From Sphingomonadales bacterium UBA6157 (GTDB lineage: Bacteria; Pseudomonadota; Alphaproteobacteria; Sphingomonadales; Sphingomonadaceae), in the NCBI GenBank assembly GCA_002423025.1, contig DIUN01000013.1:14030-78029 (forward strand): a stretch of DNA of 64,000 nt, read 5' to 3'. Position numbers and translations under genes: made by a program. Of this stretch, positions 8,828 through 17,258 are shown piece after piece. The number at the start of each line of letters is the position of its first letter. Within the stretch, counting starts at the first letter, position 1. The notes beneath the pieces are model-generated. The model was not told the origin of the DNA and did no database searches. It saw nothing but the letters and a program-made list of their open reading frames with translations.

Positions 8828-9856
8828 ATGCGCGTTTCCGATTTTGATTTCGAGCTGCCGCCGGAAAGCATCGCGCTGCGGCCAGCCAGCCCGCGCGATT
8901 CGGCACGGATGCTTGAAGTCTCCAACCAGGGCCTTGGCGATTTCTCCATGCGCGACCTGCCCGGCCGGCTGCGGGCCGGCGATGTGCTTGTCATCAACGA
9001 CACCCGCGTCATCCCGGCGCAACTGCAGGGCAGCAAGGGCGGCGCGCGCGTCGGCGTGACGCTGCACAAGCGCGAAGCCGCTGATATGTGGTGGAGCTTT
9101 GTAAAGAATGTCCGGCGGCTGAAGGTCGGGGACTGGGTGGAGTTCGGCGCCGGGCTGACAGGTGAAGTCCTGGAGCGCGGCGAGGAAGGTGCTGTGCTGT
9201 GGCGCTTCTCGGCCGATGGCCCGCTGGAAGCCGCCATGGCCGCCGCCGGCCAGATGCCGCTGCCGCCCTATATCGCCTCGAAGCGCCCCACCGATGCGCA
9301 GGACGCGACGGACTACCAGACGCTGCACGCCGCGAAGGATGGCGCAGTCGCCGCCCCCACCGCCGGGCTGCACTTCACGCCAGGGCTCTGGGAAGAGCTT
9401 GCCGCCGCCGGCGTGGGCCGCGAAACCGTAACACTGCACGTTGGCGCCGGCACCTTCCTGCCGGTGAAGGCCGAGGACACTGTGGATCACAGGATGCACG
9501 CCGAATGGGGCAGCATCGATGCCGCCACCGCCGGCCGGCTCAATGCCGCGCGCGCCGCCGGCGGCAGGGTGATCGCCGTGGGCACCACGTCACTGCGGCT
9601 GCTTGAATCCGCCGTCGATGCGCAAGGCCAGATCCAGGCCTTTACCGGTGACACTGCCATCTTCATCACCCCGGGCTATCGCTTCGGCGCCATCGACGGG
9701 CTGGTCACCAATTTCCACTTGCCGAAATCGACGCTGTTCATGCTGGTCAGCGCGCTGATGGGGCTGGATGTGATGCAGGCGGCATACAAGCGCGCCATCG
9801 AAAGCGGCTACCGCTTCTACAGTTACGGGGATGGCAGCCTGTTGTTGCCCGGCTGA
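8828..9856 (+). CDS. queA: tRNA preQ1(34) S-adenosylmethionine ribosyltransferase-isomerase
   Basis: Adds the ribosyl part of SAM to preQ1 in tRNA and rearranges it to epoxyqueuosine. The 342-residue length is normal. [39 protein letters not shown] and [17 protein letters not shown] are characteristic. The 3' end from 9734 is duplicated at 11151. The two copies are identical for 50 bp and then diverge, so the last 24 codons here may come from another strain, while the reading frame stays complete. See the findings for the recombination model. Confidence 0.95.
   Translation: MRVSDFDFELPPESIALRPASPRDSARMLEVSNQGLGDFSMRDLPGRLRAGDVLVINDTRVIPAQLQGSKGGARVGVTLHKREAADMWWSFVKNVRRLKVGDWVEFGAGLTGEVLERGEEGAVLWRFSADGPLEAAMAAAGQMPLPPYIASKRPTDAQDATDYQTLHAAKDGAVAAPTAGLHFTPGLWEELAAAGVGRETVTLHVGAGTFLPVKAEDTVDHRMHAEWGSIDAATAGRLNAARAAGGRVIAVGTTSLRLLESAVDAQGQIQAFTGDTAIFITPGYRFGAIDGLVTNFHLPKSTLFMLVSALMGLDVMQAAYKRAIESGYRFYSYGDGSLLLPG
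9734..9783 (+). repeat. 50-bp direct repeat, left copy (within queA)
   Basis: Identical base for base to 11151-11200. It encodes [17 protein letters not shown] of QueA. Outside these 50 bp the flanks differ: unrelated on the left of the right copy, diverged homologues on the right. This is what a crossover or attachment core would leave. Confidence 0.9.
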
Positions 9857-9857
9857 G

Positions 9858-9968
9858 CTACCCCAACACCCACAACAGCAGCGCCCCGAATGCCACCGTG
9901 CCCATGGCGACATGTACCGCTAGCGCTGCGCCGGTCGCGCCGGGCCTGGGCTGTGCGATCAGCGGTGA
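9858..9968 (-). pseudogene. Remnant: C-terminal tail of a membrane-protein gene
   Basis: The reverse strand reads LIAQPRPGATGAALAVHVAM and onward for 34 codons to a TAG two bases from the queA stop. The segment aligns with the C-terminus of the intact membrane protein at 11273-11638. About 13 of 34 residues are identical by eye, including LIA, HxxxGT and the final ALxLW. Upstream of PLIA the similarity stops and there is no start or N-terminal half. It is therefore a fragment of a diverged homologue, not a working gene. Confidence 0.75.
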
Positions 9969-10250
9969 CCTGACCGCCTGATTCTCCTCCACGACAGCCA
10001 CGGTTGCCACAACCCTTGACCGGCCGGGAGCCTATGGACGGCAGCCGCTTGCGCCAACAAAGCAATCACAAGAGGATGCGGATCTGCTCGGCGAAACCTG
10101 TCATGGCTTCCTGCTGACATAAGTCTCGGACGGATAAGTCCAACAATGCCGACGATTGTCCTGTTCCCCAATAAACTCGATCCGGCACTGCAATTGCTGC
10201 CCAAATAAATTGGGATGGACGTGTCACAGTGCCTGTGGTGAGAAAAAGGC
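9969..10250. other. Non-coding left part of the insert
   Basis: No convincing gene is seen in these 282 bp; short frames here lack family resemblance and ribosome-binding sites. The base composition is lower in GC than the flanks (about 52% on the line starting 10141). CCCAA and TTGGG form a 5-bp inverted repeat at 10200-10214, 36 bp before the HTH gene, and could be an operator. No inverted repeats typical of an insertion sequence are visible. Confidence 0.55.
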
Positions 10251-11075
10251 ATGTCTGCAACGGAACACTCCCTCGGCTCGTTTCCAGGCCTTACTGACCG
10301 CGAACTGGAAGTTCTGCGACTGTTGGCTGCAGGCCATACGACCAAGACCATCGCCACGCGTCTTGGCCGATCGGAAACCTCGATCAACGAGCGTTTGCGC
10401 GCCGCCCGCCGCAAGACGGGCGTCGGCAGCAGCAGAGAATTGGCGCGCCTTTTGGAGGCCCAGAAAATTTGGGACAAGAATATCGATCTTTCGACACTGA
10501 GCTTCACGGTCAACAGCTTGGGGCAGCCCGAAACCGTCGGGTTAAAAAGATCGAAAGGAATGATTGTCATGCTTATCGCCATGCCTTTGGCCGCCCTCGG
10601 ACTGATCGTCGCGGCAGAACCCTCCATCCAGCAGACCGCAGTCCCGCAAGCAGCTTACTCCGCCGCATCCAGGCAGCTACCGCTGGTCGGAAGCTGGTCG
10701 TTGGACGTTTCGCGCATTCCAGAGGACGAGCGGCCGCAGCGGGCGACCATGACGTTCCGCGTATCACCCGATGGAAAATGGACATCGCTTGTCGAAATTG
10801 TCGCCCCTGATGGCTCCAGCAAGCATGCGGAATCGACGGCCGCCCTTGATGGTGTCCCCGTGCCCATCAGCGGCAATATGGATTTCATCGACACTGTTGC
10901 CCTGCGCCAGCCTGCACCGAACACGCTGGTGATGACCTTGGGAAAGAATGGTGCTCCGCTGTCGACGCGAGTTTATACCGTCGCCAAGGATCGAAAATCC
11001 ATGACGGAAACCATTGTTTGGGCCGGCGACACGATTCCGAAATTGGAAACGACCTATTTCAATCGAATCGATTGA
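10251..11075 (+). CDS. Membrane-anchored LuxR-type HTH protein
   Basis: A 274-residue protein with an unusual layout. Residues 12-70 form a LuxR/GerE helix-turn-helix: LTDRELEVLRLLAAGHTTK, then IATRLGRSETSINERLRAAR. Residues 103-121 (MIVMLIAMPLAALGLIVAA) form one membrane segment. Residues 122-274 would lie outside the cytoplasm and contain GSWSLDVSRIP and LETTYFNRID. The topology recalls ToxR/CadC-type one-component regulators, but with a LuxR HTH. The exported domain is not recognised; it may sense a ligand or envelope state. The gene is the only one in the insert between the duplicated queA ends and has lower GC than its neighbours. Confidence 0.8.
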   Translation: MSATEHSLGSFPGLTDRELEVLRLLAAGHTTKTIATRLGRSETSINERLRAARRKTGVGSSRELARLLEAQKIWDKNIDLSTLSFTVNSLGQPETVGLKRSKGMIVMLIAMPLAALGLIVAAEPSIQQTAVPQAAYSAASRQLPLVGSWSLDVSRIPEDERPQRATMTFRVSPDGKWTSLVEIVAPDGSSKHAESTAALDGVPVPISGNMDFIDTVALRQPAPNTLVMTLGKNGAPLSTRVYTVAKDRKSMTETIVWAGDTIPKLETTYFNRID

Positions 11076-11150
11076 TCGTGACTGTCCTCGCCGGGCCCTG
11101 GTGATCGCGCTACCGGTGCCCGGCACACTTCTGGCCGATACTTCATAAAT

Positions 11151-11200
11151 CTGTTCATGCTGGTCAGCGCGCTGATGGGGCTGGATGTGATGCAGGCGGC
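11151..11200 (+). repeat. 50-bp direct repeat, right copy
   Basis: Identical to 9734-9783 in queA. The sequence just left of it is unrelated to queA, so the homology begins sharply at 11151. Confidence 0.9.
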
Positions 11201-11270
11201 CTATGCGCACGCGATTTCCACCGGCTACCGCTTCTACAGCTATGACGACGGCAGCCTGCTGCTGCCCTGA
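11151..11270 (+). pseudogene. Orphan 3' fragment of queA
   Basis: An open frame of 39 codons plus stop encodes a second QueA C-terminus, from [12 protein letters not shown] to YDDGSLLLP. About 33 of 39 residues match the end of the complete queA. It has no start or upstream part. Its stop is followed two bases later by the convergent membrane-protein stop, the same layout as at the first copy. It is best read as the original end of the resident queA, displaced by the insertion. Confidence 0.85.
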
Positions 11271-11272
11271 CG

Positions 11273-11638
11273 CTACATACGCATGATCCACAGCATCAGC
11301 GCCAGAAAGCCCGCGGTGCCGATGCTGGCGTGCAAACCGATCATCCACACAGCGGTGCTCGGCTTGGGCCGGGCGATGAGAGGCACCATGAAGCCGGAGA
11401 GCAGCGCCCCGGCCAGAACAAGCCCGGCGGCCTTGCCGAGCCAGGCACCATCCGTGACGCTGCCGTCAGGCGCGCCGTGGAGCATCAGCGCCACCACTTC
11501 CAGCCCGGCCACGCCAAGGAGCAGATGGATGGCCACGAGCATCTGCTTGCGCTTCTCCCCGAGCAGGAACTGCCAGCCGAGATAGCCGCCGATCATGACC
11601 GTTGTGCCGAACACCAGCACCGCCGGCCATGTCGGCAT
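11273..11638 (-). CDS. Small four-helix membrane protein of unknown function
   Basis: A 121-residue, very hydrophobic protein with about four membrane segments: near residues 4-24, 34-54, 66-87 and 96-118. It has no charged catalytic motif and is not recognised as a named family. The start MPTWPAVLVFG has GGAGG four bases upstream. An alternative ATG at 11653, five codons earlier, is also possible. It is convergent to queA, and a diverged copy of its last third lies at 9858-9968. It is therefore a standing neighbour of queA in this lineage and its relatives. Confidence 0.65.
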   Translation of the reverse strand: MPTWPAVLVFGTTVMIGGYLGWQFLLGEKRKQMLVAIHLLLGVAGLEVVALMLHGAPDGSVTDGAWLGKAAGLVLAGALLSGFMVPLIARPKPSTAVWMIGLHASIGTAGFLALMLWIMRM

Positions 11639-11818
11639 TTCGCCTCCGCCCATCCCCACTCTCCCGATGCCCCCAAAGGATGCTCCAGCATAGCGGCGCG
11701 GCGGTGCGGGGCAAATGCCTGCCGAAAGCACGGCGGGCCGGGACAGAAAGGCCCTGGAAAGCATTCAAGCCTCTGGCACGGCAAGCGAAAGCTGCTAGGA
11801 GCGGGGGGCAAGGGGATC

Positions 11819-12493
11819 ATGATGCTGGCAGTCGCCGCTTCCACGGATTATTTCGAGCACAGCCGGCAGGAAATTGCGCCCCTGTTGCCAGCGGCACCCG
11901 GCCGCGTGCTGGAAGTCGGCTGCTCCTCGGGCGCCACGCTGGCCTGGCTCCGGGCGCGCTGGCCGGCGGCGGAAACCGTGGGTGTCGATGGCTATGAGCC
12001 GATCCGCGACGTGCTGGCGCAGAACGCCGATACCGCGATCATCCAGAACCTCGAGGCACCGCTTCCCGAGCTTGGCCGCTTTGATCTGGTGCTCGCGCTG
12101 GACATTCTCGAGCACCTCACCGACCCTGCGACTGTGCTGAAGGGGCTGGTATCGCGGCTCAATCCGGGCGGCAGCGTCATCGTATCGGTGCCGAATGTCG
12201 GCCATGTCTCGATTCTGGCAGACCTGCTGCTGCGGCGGCGCTTCCAATATCAGGATGCCGGCATCCTTGACCGGACACACCTGCGCTTCTTCACCGAGGA
12301 ATCGGCGGTGGGGCTGATGAACACCGCCGGGCTGATTGTGCAGCAAGGCGTCGTCAACGGCCTTTCCGGACGCAAGGCCAAGCTGTTCAACGCCCTGACG
12401 CTGGGGCTGTTCCGGCACTATTTCGCCAAGCAATACATCATGCTGGGCACTGTTTCCGGCAATGCCCAGGGCAGCGTCAACTGGCGCTTCTGA
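11819..12493 (+). CDS. Class I SAM-dependent methyltransferase
   Basis: A 224-residue protein with SAM-binding motif I, VLEVGCSSGATLAWL, near residue 29. VDGYEP carries the acidic residue, and LALDILEHLTDP is the post-II motif. SVPNVGHVS and LDRTHLRFFTEESA follow, as in methyltransferases linked to surface polysaccharide or O-antigen synthesis and in MetW-like proteins. The substrate is not known. AGGGG lies just before the ATG at 11819, and a second ATG follows directly. It stands alone between the convergent membrane protein and mgtE. Confidence 0.82.
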   Translation: MMLAVAASTDYFEHSRQEIAPLLPAAPGRVLEVGCSSGATLAWLRARWPAAETVGVDGYEPIRDVLAQNADTAIIQNLEAPLPELGRFDLVLALDILEHLTDPATVLKGLVSRLNPGGSVIVSVPNVGHVSILADLLLRRRFQYQDAGILDRTHLRFFTEESAVGLMNTAGLIVQQGVVNGLSGRKAKLFNALTLGLFRHYFAKQYIMLGTVSGNAQGSVNWRF

Positions 12494-12579
12494 AGCCCCC
12501 GGCCCGGCAGCTTTCCACAGGCAGGCCGGGCACGAGACTTTGAAATGGCAGGCCGCACCGATCCGGCTATAAGCACGGC

Positions 12580-13983
12580 GTGGATCCCATCCTTCCCCCC
12601 GATGCCGAGCTGGCGCACGAGGCCCTTGAAGAGGGCCGGCTGAGCCGCGGCTTTGTCGCGGATGTTTCTGCCGCGGTGGACAATGGCGATGATGAAGCGG
12701 CGCGCGCGCTGGCCGCGCCGCTGCACCCGGCCGACATCGCCGATCTGTTCGGGCTGCTCAGCGAGGACCGGCGCGCACCGCTGGCGAGGGCGCTGGGCGA
12801 GTTGCTCGATGCCGAGGTGATCGCCGAGCTTGACGATTATGTGCGTGAGGACGTGCTGGCGGCGCTCTCGATGGGCGAAGTCGCCGTGGTGCTCACCCAG
12901 CTCGATACAGATGACGCCGTGGCGATCATCGAGGACCTGGAGGCCGATGAGCAGGCCGAGGTTCTGCAGGCGCTGGCCCCTGCCGATCGCGCCGATATCG
13001 AGGCGGCGCTCAACTACCCGGAGGAATCCGCCGGCCGCCTGATGCAGCGTGAGCTGGTGGCGGTGCCCGAGAATGTCACGGTGGGCGAGGTGATCGAGCG
13101 GGTGCGCGCCACCATCGATCCGGCGACCGATTTCTGGGAGATTTTCGTTGTCGATGATCGGCAGCACCCCATCGGCACCATGCGCCTGTCCTGGCTGCTG
13201 ACGACGCCGCCCGAGTTCAGCGTTGGCGATGTCATGCAGCGCGAACAGACGCTGATCCCGGTCGATATGGACCAGGAGGAAGTGGCGCTGCAGTTCCAGA
13301 AATACGCGCTCATCTCGGCGGCCGTGGTGGATGGCGGCGGCAAGCTGGTGGGCGTGATAACGGTGGATGACATCGTCCACATCATCCAGGAAGAGGCTGG
13401 CGAGGATGCGCTCAAGCTGTCGGGCGCTGGCGATGGCGACATCAACGAGCCGGTGTTCGAGACCTACAAGACCCGCTCGCGCTGGCTGATCGCCAACCTC
13501 GGCACCGGCCTCATCTCGGCCTCGATCATCTATGCCTTCGAGCCGACAATCGAGAAGCTCGTGGTGCTGGCGGCGCTCTCGCCGATCGTGGCCAGCGTCG
13601 GCGGCAATGCCGGCACCCAGACCATGGCCGTGACCGTGCGCGCACTGGCCACCAACCAGCTGACCGATACCAACACTCGCCGCACCATCTGGCGCGAGAT
13701 CCGCGTCGCCATGCTCAACGGCGGCACCATCGCCACGCTGATGGGTGTCGGCACGGCGGTGCTGTTCGGCAACCCGGTGCTGGGCGCTGTCATCGCCATG
13801 GCGGCGTTGTTCAACATCCTCGTCGCCGGGCTGGCCGGTGTGCTGGTGCCCGTTACGCTCGATCGCTTTGGCGCCGATCCGGCAGTCGCCTCCTCGGTAT
13901 TCGTGACGATGACGACCGACAGCATGGGCTTCCTCGGCTTTCTCGGGCTGGCGACATTGGTGGGCGTGGCGAGCCTCACCTGA
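12580..13983 (+). CDS. mgtE: Magnesium transporter MgtE
   Basis: A 467-residue Mg2+ channel/transporter of the inner membrane. The MgtE N domain (about residues 40-140) has acidic repeats such as LHPADIADLF. Two CBS domains (about 145-270) form the Mg2+ sensor that closes the channel. The C-terminal pore domain with five helices (about 300-467) contains ASVGGNAGTQTMAVTVRALA, the family signature. The start is GTG at 12580; no in-frame ATG lies closer to the N domain. The DUF1489 gene starts two bases after its stop. Confidence 0.95.
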   Translation: MDPILPPDAELAHEALEEGRLSRGFVADVSAAVDNGDDEAARALAAPLHPADIADLFGLLSEDRRAPLARALGELLDAEVIAELDDYVREDVLAALSMGEVAVVLTQLDTDDAVAIIEDLEADEQAEVLQALAPADRADIEAALNYPEESAGRLMQRELVAVPENVTVGEVIERVRATIDPATDFWEIFVVDDRQHPIGTMRLSWLLTTPPEFSVGDVMQREQTLIPVDMDQEEVALQFQKYALISAAVVDGGGKLVGVITVDDIVHIIQEEAGEDALKLSGAGDGDINEPVFETYKTRSRWLIANLGTGLISASIIYAFEPTIEKLVVLAALSPIVASVGGNAGTQTMAVTVRALATNQLTDTNTRRTIWREIRVAMLNGGTIATLMGVGTAVLFGNPVLGAVIAMAALFNILVAGLAGVLVPVTLDRFGADPAVASSVFVTMTTDSMGFLGFLGLATLVGVASLT

Positions 13984-13984
13984 C

Positions 13985-14398
13985 ATGGCGCTGCACCTGA
14001 CCAAGGTGGCCGTGGGATGCCCGGATGTGGAAACACTGGCCCGGCTGCAGAACGAGCGCTGGGGCGACGAAGCCTGTTCGCTCACCCGCTTCATGCCCAA
14101 GCGCGCCGCCGAGCTTGTCGGTGGCTCGCTGTTCTGGATCATCCGGCATCGCCTGGTGGCGCGGCAGACCATCCTTTCGCTGGCGATGGTGGAAACGCCA
14201 TGGGGCACCAAGTGTCGCATCGGGCTGGCACCCGGGCCTGTTCCGGTGGTGCAGGTGCCGCGCCGGGCACACCAGGGCTGGCGCTATCTGGATGCCGGCG
14301 ATGCGCCAACGGATGCCGCGCCCGGCAGCCCCGCCGGGGAGAGCGAGGCAATGCCGCTGGGCATGGTGCGCGATCTGCAGTCCCTCTGGTTGATGTAA
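13985..14398 (+). CDS. DUF1489 family protein
   Basis: A 137-residue protein of unknown function that matches the alphaproteobacterial DUF1489 family. It starts MALHLTKVAVGCPDVETL and contains RFMPKRAAELVGGSLFWIIR and GWRYLDAGDAP. No catalytic motif or membrane segment is seen. It begins one base after the mgtE stop and is probably co-transcribed with it. Confidence 0.85.
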   Translation: MALHLTKVAVGCPDVETLARLQNERWGDEACSLTRFMPKRAAELVGGSLFWIIRHRLVARQTILSLAMVETPWGTKCRIGLAPGPVPVVQVPRRAHQGWRYLDAGDAPTDAAPGSPAGESEAMPLGMVRDLQSLWLM

Positions 14399-14418
14399 CA
14401 GGGCAGCCCGCCCCCGAG

Positions 14419-14448
14419 TTGACCTTTCAGGTGTCCCAGCGCAATAAG
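14419..14448 (+). promoter_or_regulatory. Possible promoter giving a leaderless gntR transcript
   Basis: TTGACC (14419-14424) and AATAAG (14443-14448) are 18 bp apart. Transcription would start at about 14455, on the start codon of the GntR gene at 14454. No Shine-Dalgarno sequence precedes that ATG, which fits leaderless translation. Confidence 0.4.
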
Positions 14449-14453
14449 ACACC

Positions 14454-14807
14454 ATGAAAGCGCCAGACCGGCCCATGTACCTGCAGATCCGCGATTCCAT
14501 CGTGGACCGTATCCTGTCCGGCGGTGACAACGCGCTGTTGCCCTCGGTGCGGGCGCTCGCCGCCGATGCCGGGGTCAATCCGCTCACCGTTGCAAAGGCC
14601 TATCATGAGCTGCAGGCCGGCGGTCTGGTGGTGGCGCGCAAGGGCGTTGGACTGTTTGCCGCCCCCGGCGCCGCGGCAGCACTGCTCAAGACCGAGCGGT
14701 CGCTGTTCCTGCGCGAGGAATGGCCGCGCGTACAGAAGCGCATGGCGCAGCTTGGCCTGAGCACCGAGGAATTGCTCGGCAAGCGACCAGCTACAGCGGA
14801 CGCCTGA
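14454..14807 (+). CDS. GntR-family transcriptional regulator, YtrA type
   Basis: A 117-residue regulator. The winged helix (about residues 8-75) contains PMYLQIRDSIVDRI, LPSVRALAADAGVNPLTVAK and AYHELQAGGLVVARKGVG. A short C-terminal helix replaces a ligand domain, as in the YtrA subfamily. YtrA regulators normally begin an ABC-transporter operon and repress it. No transporter is present here, and the next gene lies on the other strand. Its target may be distant or it may repress only itself. Confidence 0.88.
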   Translation: MKAPDRPMYLQIRDSIVDRILSGGDNALLPSVRALAADAGVNPLTVAKAYHELQAGGLVVARKGVGLFAAPGAAAALLKTERSLFLREEWPRVQKRMAQLGLSTEELLGKRPATADA

Positions 14808-14812
14808 ACGGC

Positions 14813-15979
14813 CTAGATCTGCACATCCGTCGGCAGCGGTGACGGCCCCACCAGCCGCTCATGGCTCTTCAGGGCATAGCGGTCTGTCATCCCCGCGATG
14901 AAATCCGCCACATGCCGCGCCCGGCCCGGCTCCTCGGCGGGCGTCGCCGCAGCCCAGTCGGCCGGCATCGCGGCAGGGTCGGCATGGAAGCAGGCGAACA
15001 GCCCGGCCACCACAAGTTGCGAAGGGTCCCGCAGCGCTTTTACATGGGGGTGCTGATACATCCGCTCGCGCAGGAACGCCTTCAGCGCCCGGGTTTCGGC
15101 GCGAAGCCCCTCGGAAAGCCCCACCAGCGGACGACCGGCAGCTCGCACATCGGCGACGCTACGCGGCGCCACCTCTGCAATGCGGCGACGTGTTTCGGCC
15201 AGCAGGTCGTCAGTCATCCGGCCGATCTGGTCCCGCACAAGTTCCGGCACCAGCCGGCGGCGCGCGCTCACATCCGGCCAGCGCACCTTGACCCGCCGCC
15301 AGCTTTCCGCCGTGAACGGCACGGCGGCGGCAATCTCCTCGATGGTGAACAGCCCGGCCCGGATGCCGTCATCGAGATCGTGATTGTCATAGGCGATGTC
15401 ATCGGCCAGCGCCGCCACCTGCGCTTCCAGCCCGGCGTGACTGGCGAGATCGAGGCTCCAGGCCGCATCCGTCTCGGCCATCGCCCAGGTTGGCTCGTAG
15501 ATCGGGCCATTGTGCTTGGCGAGGCCTTCCAGCGTTTCCCAGCTCAGGTTCAGCCCGTCCCAGCCGGGGTAACGGCTTTCCAGCCGCGTCACGATGCGCA
15601 GCGTCTGGGCATTGTGATCGAAGCCGCCATAGGGCGCCAGCGCCGCCTCCAGCGCATCTTCACCACTGTGGCCGAAAGGCGGGTGGCCAAGATCGTGCGC
15701 CAGCGCCAGCGCTTCGGTCAGGTCCTCGTCCAGCCCCAGCGCCCGTGCCAGCGTGCGGGCGATTTGCGCCACCTCAAGGCTGTGCGTCAGGCGAACGCGA
15801 AAATGGTCCCCATCCGGCGCCACGAACACCTGGGTCTTGTAGCGCAGGCGCCGGAAGGCGCTGCTGTGGATGATCCTGTCCCGGTCCCGCTGGAAGGCGG
15901 TGCGGGTGAGCGAGGCCGGCTCCGGGTGAAGCCGGCCTCGCGAAGCCTGGTGAAGCGTGGCGTAGGGCGCGAGCGTCAC
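14813..15979 (-). CDS. dgt: dGTPase-like deoxyribonucleoside triphosphohydrolase
   Basis: A 388-residue HD-domain enzyme that removes triphosphate from dNTPs. The metal-binding HD site is AHDLGHPPFGHSGEDAL near residue 95. The preceding RVRLTHSLEVAQIARTLARAL is typical of Dgt type 2, and YDNHDLDDGIRAG carries a further histidine. The GTG start at 15979 overlaps the stop of the upstream CoA-transferase gene by 4 bp, so translation is probably coupled. Its 3' end faces gntR 5 bp away. Confidence 0.92.
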   Translation of the reverse strand: MTLAPYATLHQASRGRLHPEPASLTRTAFQRDRDRIIHSSAFRRLRYKTQVFVAPDGDHFRVRLTHSLEVAQIARTLARALGLDEDLTEALALAHDLGHPPFGHSGEDALEAALAPYGGFDHNAQTLRIVTRLESRYPGWDGLNLSWETLEGLAKHNGPIYEPTWAMAETDAAWSLDLASHAGLEAQVAALADDIAYDNHDLDDGIRAGLFTIEEIAAAVPFTAESWRRVKVRWPDVSARRRLVPELVRDQIGRMTDDLLAETRRRIAEVAPRSVADVRAAGRPLVGLSEGLRAETRALKAFLRERMYQHPHVKALRDPSQLVVAGLFACFHADPAAMPADWAAATPAEEPGRARHVADFIAGMTDRYALKSHERLVGPSPLPTDVQI

Positions 15980-17052
15980 GCCGCCGTTGGGCCGAGAAGG
16001 CCGGTATCGAACGCCGTCGTCATCCGCGGCGTATCGGTCTGCGTCACGGAATAGCGCGGCGCCGGAGCCGGCTGCATCACGCCGCCAACTTCAACAAAGG
16101 TGCCACGCTCGGCGTTGTGCGGATGCAGCGGCGCCTCCCCCATGGACAGCACCGGTGCGAAGCACACATCGGTCATTTCCATCAGCACGCACCATTCATC
16201 ACGGCTCTTCGATTTGAACAGCGCGGTCAGCTTGGCCTTCAATGGGCCCCAGGCGGCGCGGTCCATCTGTGCGTCGAAATCCTTGTCCTCGGTCAGGCCG
16301 GCGAGGCGGCGCAACTCGGCATAGAATTGCGGCTCAAGGCTGCCGATGGAGATCCACTTGCCGTCAGCGGTCTCATAAGTGTCGTACATGTGCGCGCCGG
16401 TATCGAGCAGGTTGGTGCCGCGATCATCGCTCCAAATGCCGTTGGCGCGGAAGCCCCAGATCATGCTCATCAGCACGGCGCTGCCATCGGTCATGGCGCA
16501 ATCGATCACCTGGCCCTGGCCGGTGCGCTGGGCGTGGAGCAGCGCACTGACCATGCCGAAGGCTAGCATCATGCCGCCACCACCAAAATCGCCCACCATG
16601 TTGATCGGCGGGGTCGGCTTCTCGCCGGCGCGGCCATAGGTGTGAAGGGCGCCCGAGAGCGCGATATAGTTGATGTCATGGCCGGCTGCCGGGGCATAGG
16701 GTCCGGTCTGGCCCCAGCCGGTCATGCGGCCGTAAACCAGCTTCGGGTTATCCGCGAGCAGCACATCCGGCCCTAGGCCGAGCCGCTCGGTAACACCGGG
16801 GCGGAAGCCTTCGATCAGGCCATCGGCGCTCTTTACCAGCTCACGCACCTGGGCCTTGCCCTCGGCGGACTTCAGATCCACCGCAATCAGCCGGCGCGAG
16901 CGCAGCAGCGGATCCCGCTTGTCGATATGGGCACCAGGGCGATCGATGCGGATGACCTCGGCGCCATGGTCCGCCAGCATCATGCCGGCAAACGGGCCCG
17001 GGCCGATGCCGGCGAGCTCGATGATGCGAAGTCCTGAAAGCGGTCCGGCCAT
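15976..17052 (-). CDS. CaiB/BaiF CoA-transferase family protein (alpha-methylacyl-CoA racemase-like)
   Basis: A 358-residue family III CoA enzyme. It begins MAGPLSGLRIIELAGIGPGP and contains VIRIDRPGAHIDKRDPL, VEGFRPGVTERLGLGP and GQTGPYA. The order LxxIEL, DKRD, GFRPGV matches alpha-methylacyl-CoA racemase rather than formyl-CoA transferase. It would epimerise 2-methylacyl-CoA in branched-chain fatty-acid or sterol side-chain breakdown. It overlaps the dgt gene by 4 bp, a pairing with no clear metabolic reason. Confidence 0.88.
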   Translation of the reverse strand: MAGPLSGLRIIELAGIGPGPFAGMMLADHGAEVIRIDRPGAHIDKRDPLLRSRRLIAVDLKSAEGKAQVRELVKSADGLIEGFRPGVTERLGLGPDVLLADNPKLVYGRMTGWGQTGPYAPAAGHDINYIALSGALHTYGRAGEKPTPPINMVGDFGGGGMMLAFGMVSALLHAQRTGQGQVIDCAMTDGSAVLMSMIWGFRANGIWSDDRGTNLLDTGAHMYDTYETADGKWISIGSLEPQFYAELRRLAGLTEDKDFDAQMDRAAWGPLKAKLTALFKSKSRDEWCVLMEMTDVCFAPVLSMGEAPLHPHNAERGTFVEVGGVMQPAPAPRYSVTQTDTPRMTTAFDTGLLGPTAA

Positions 17053-17182
17053 GGCGTGTCTCTCTGCTTGTCGCTACCGGGCGGCTTGTGCAGGCAGGGG
17101 GTGCAGCGCGTCAAGCATGGCGGGCTCAGGCTGCTCGTTTGGAGAGCGCGATCTATCCAAATCGGCAGTAACTTAATCCATC

Positions 17183-17212
17183 TTGACAGAGTGTTGAAAT
17201 ATGAAGATTTTA
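17183..17212 (+). promoter_or_regulatory. Possible promoter before the PEP-CTERM gene
   Basis: A perfect TTGACA (17183-17188) lies in an AT-rich part of the 206-bp gap. The best -10 at 17-18 bp spacing, in GATTTTA, is poor; TATGAA at 17200 would have only 11 bp spacing. The -35 is convincing and the -10 is not. Confidence 0.35.
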
Positions 17213-17258
17213 CACCTGTTAATGCTTTTCAGGGGTGGAGAGCATGTGGGGGAATGAA

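Noticed and set aside
9858..11150. The insert after queA as an insertion sequence or transposon
   Set aside because: No transposase frame, no terminal inverted repeats and no short target duplication. The 50-bp repeats are parts of queA.
12418..14220. 600-codon reverse frame over mgtE and the DUF1489 gene
   Set aside because: Same type of codon-bias shadow; both sense genes are clear families.
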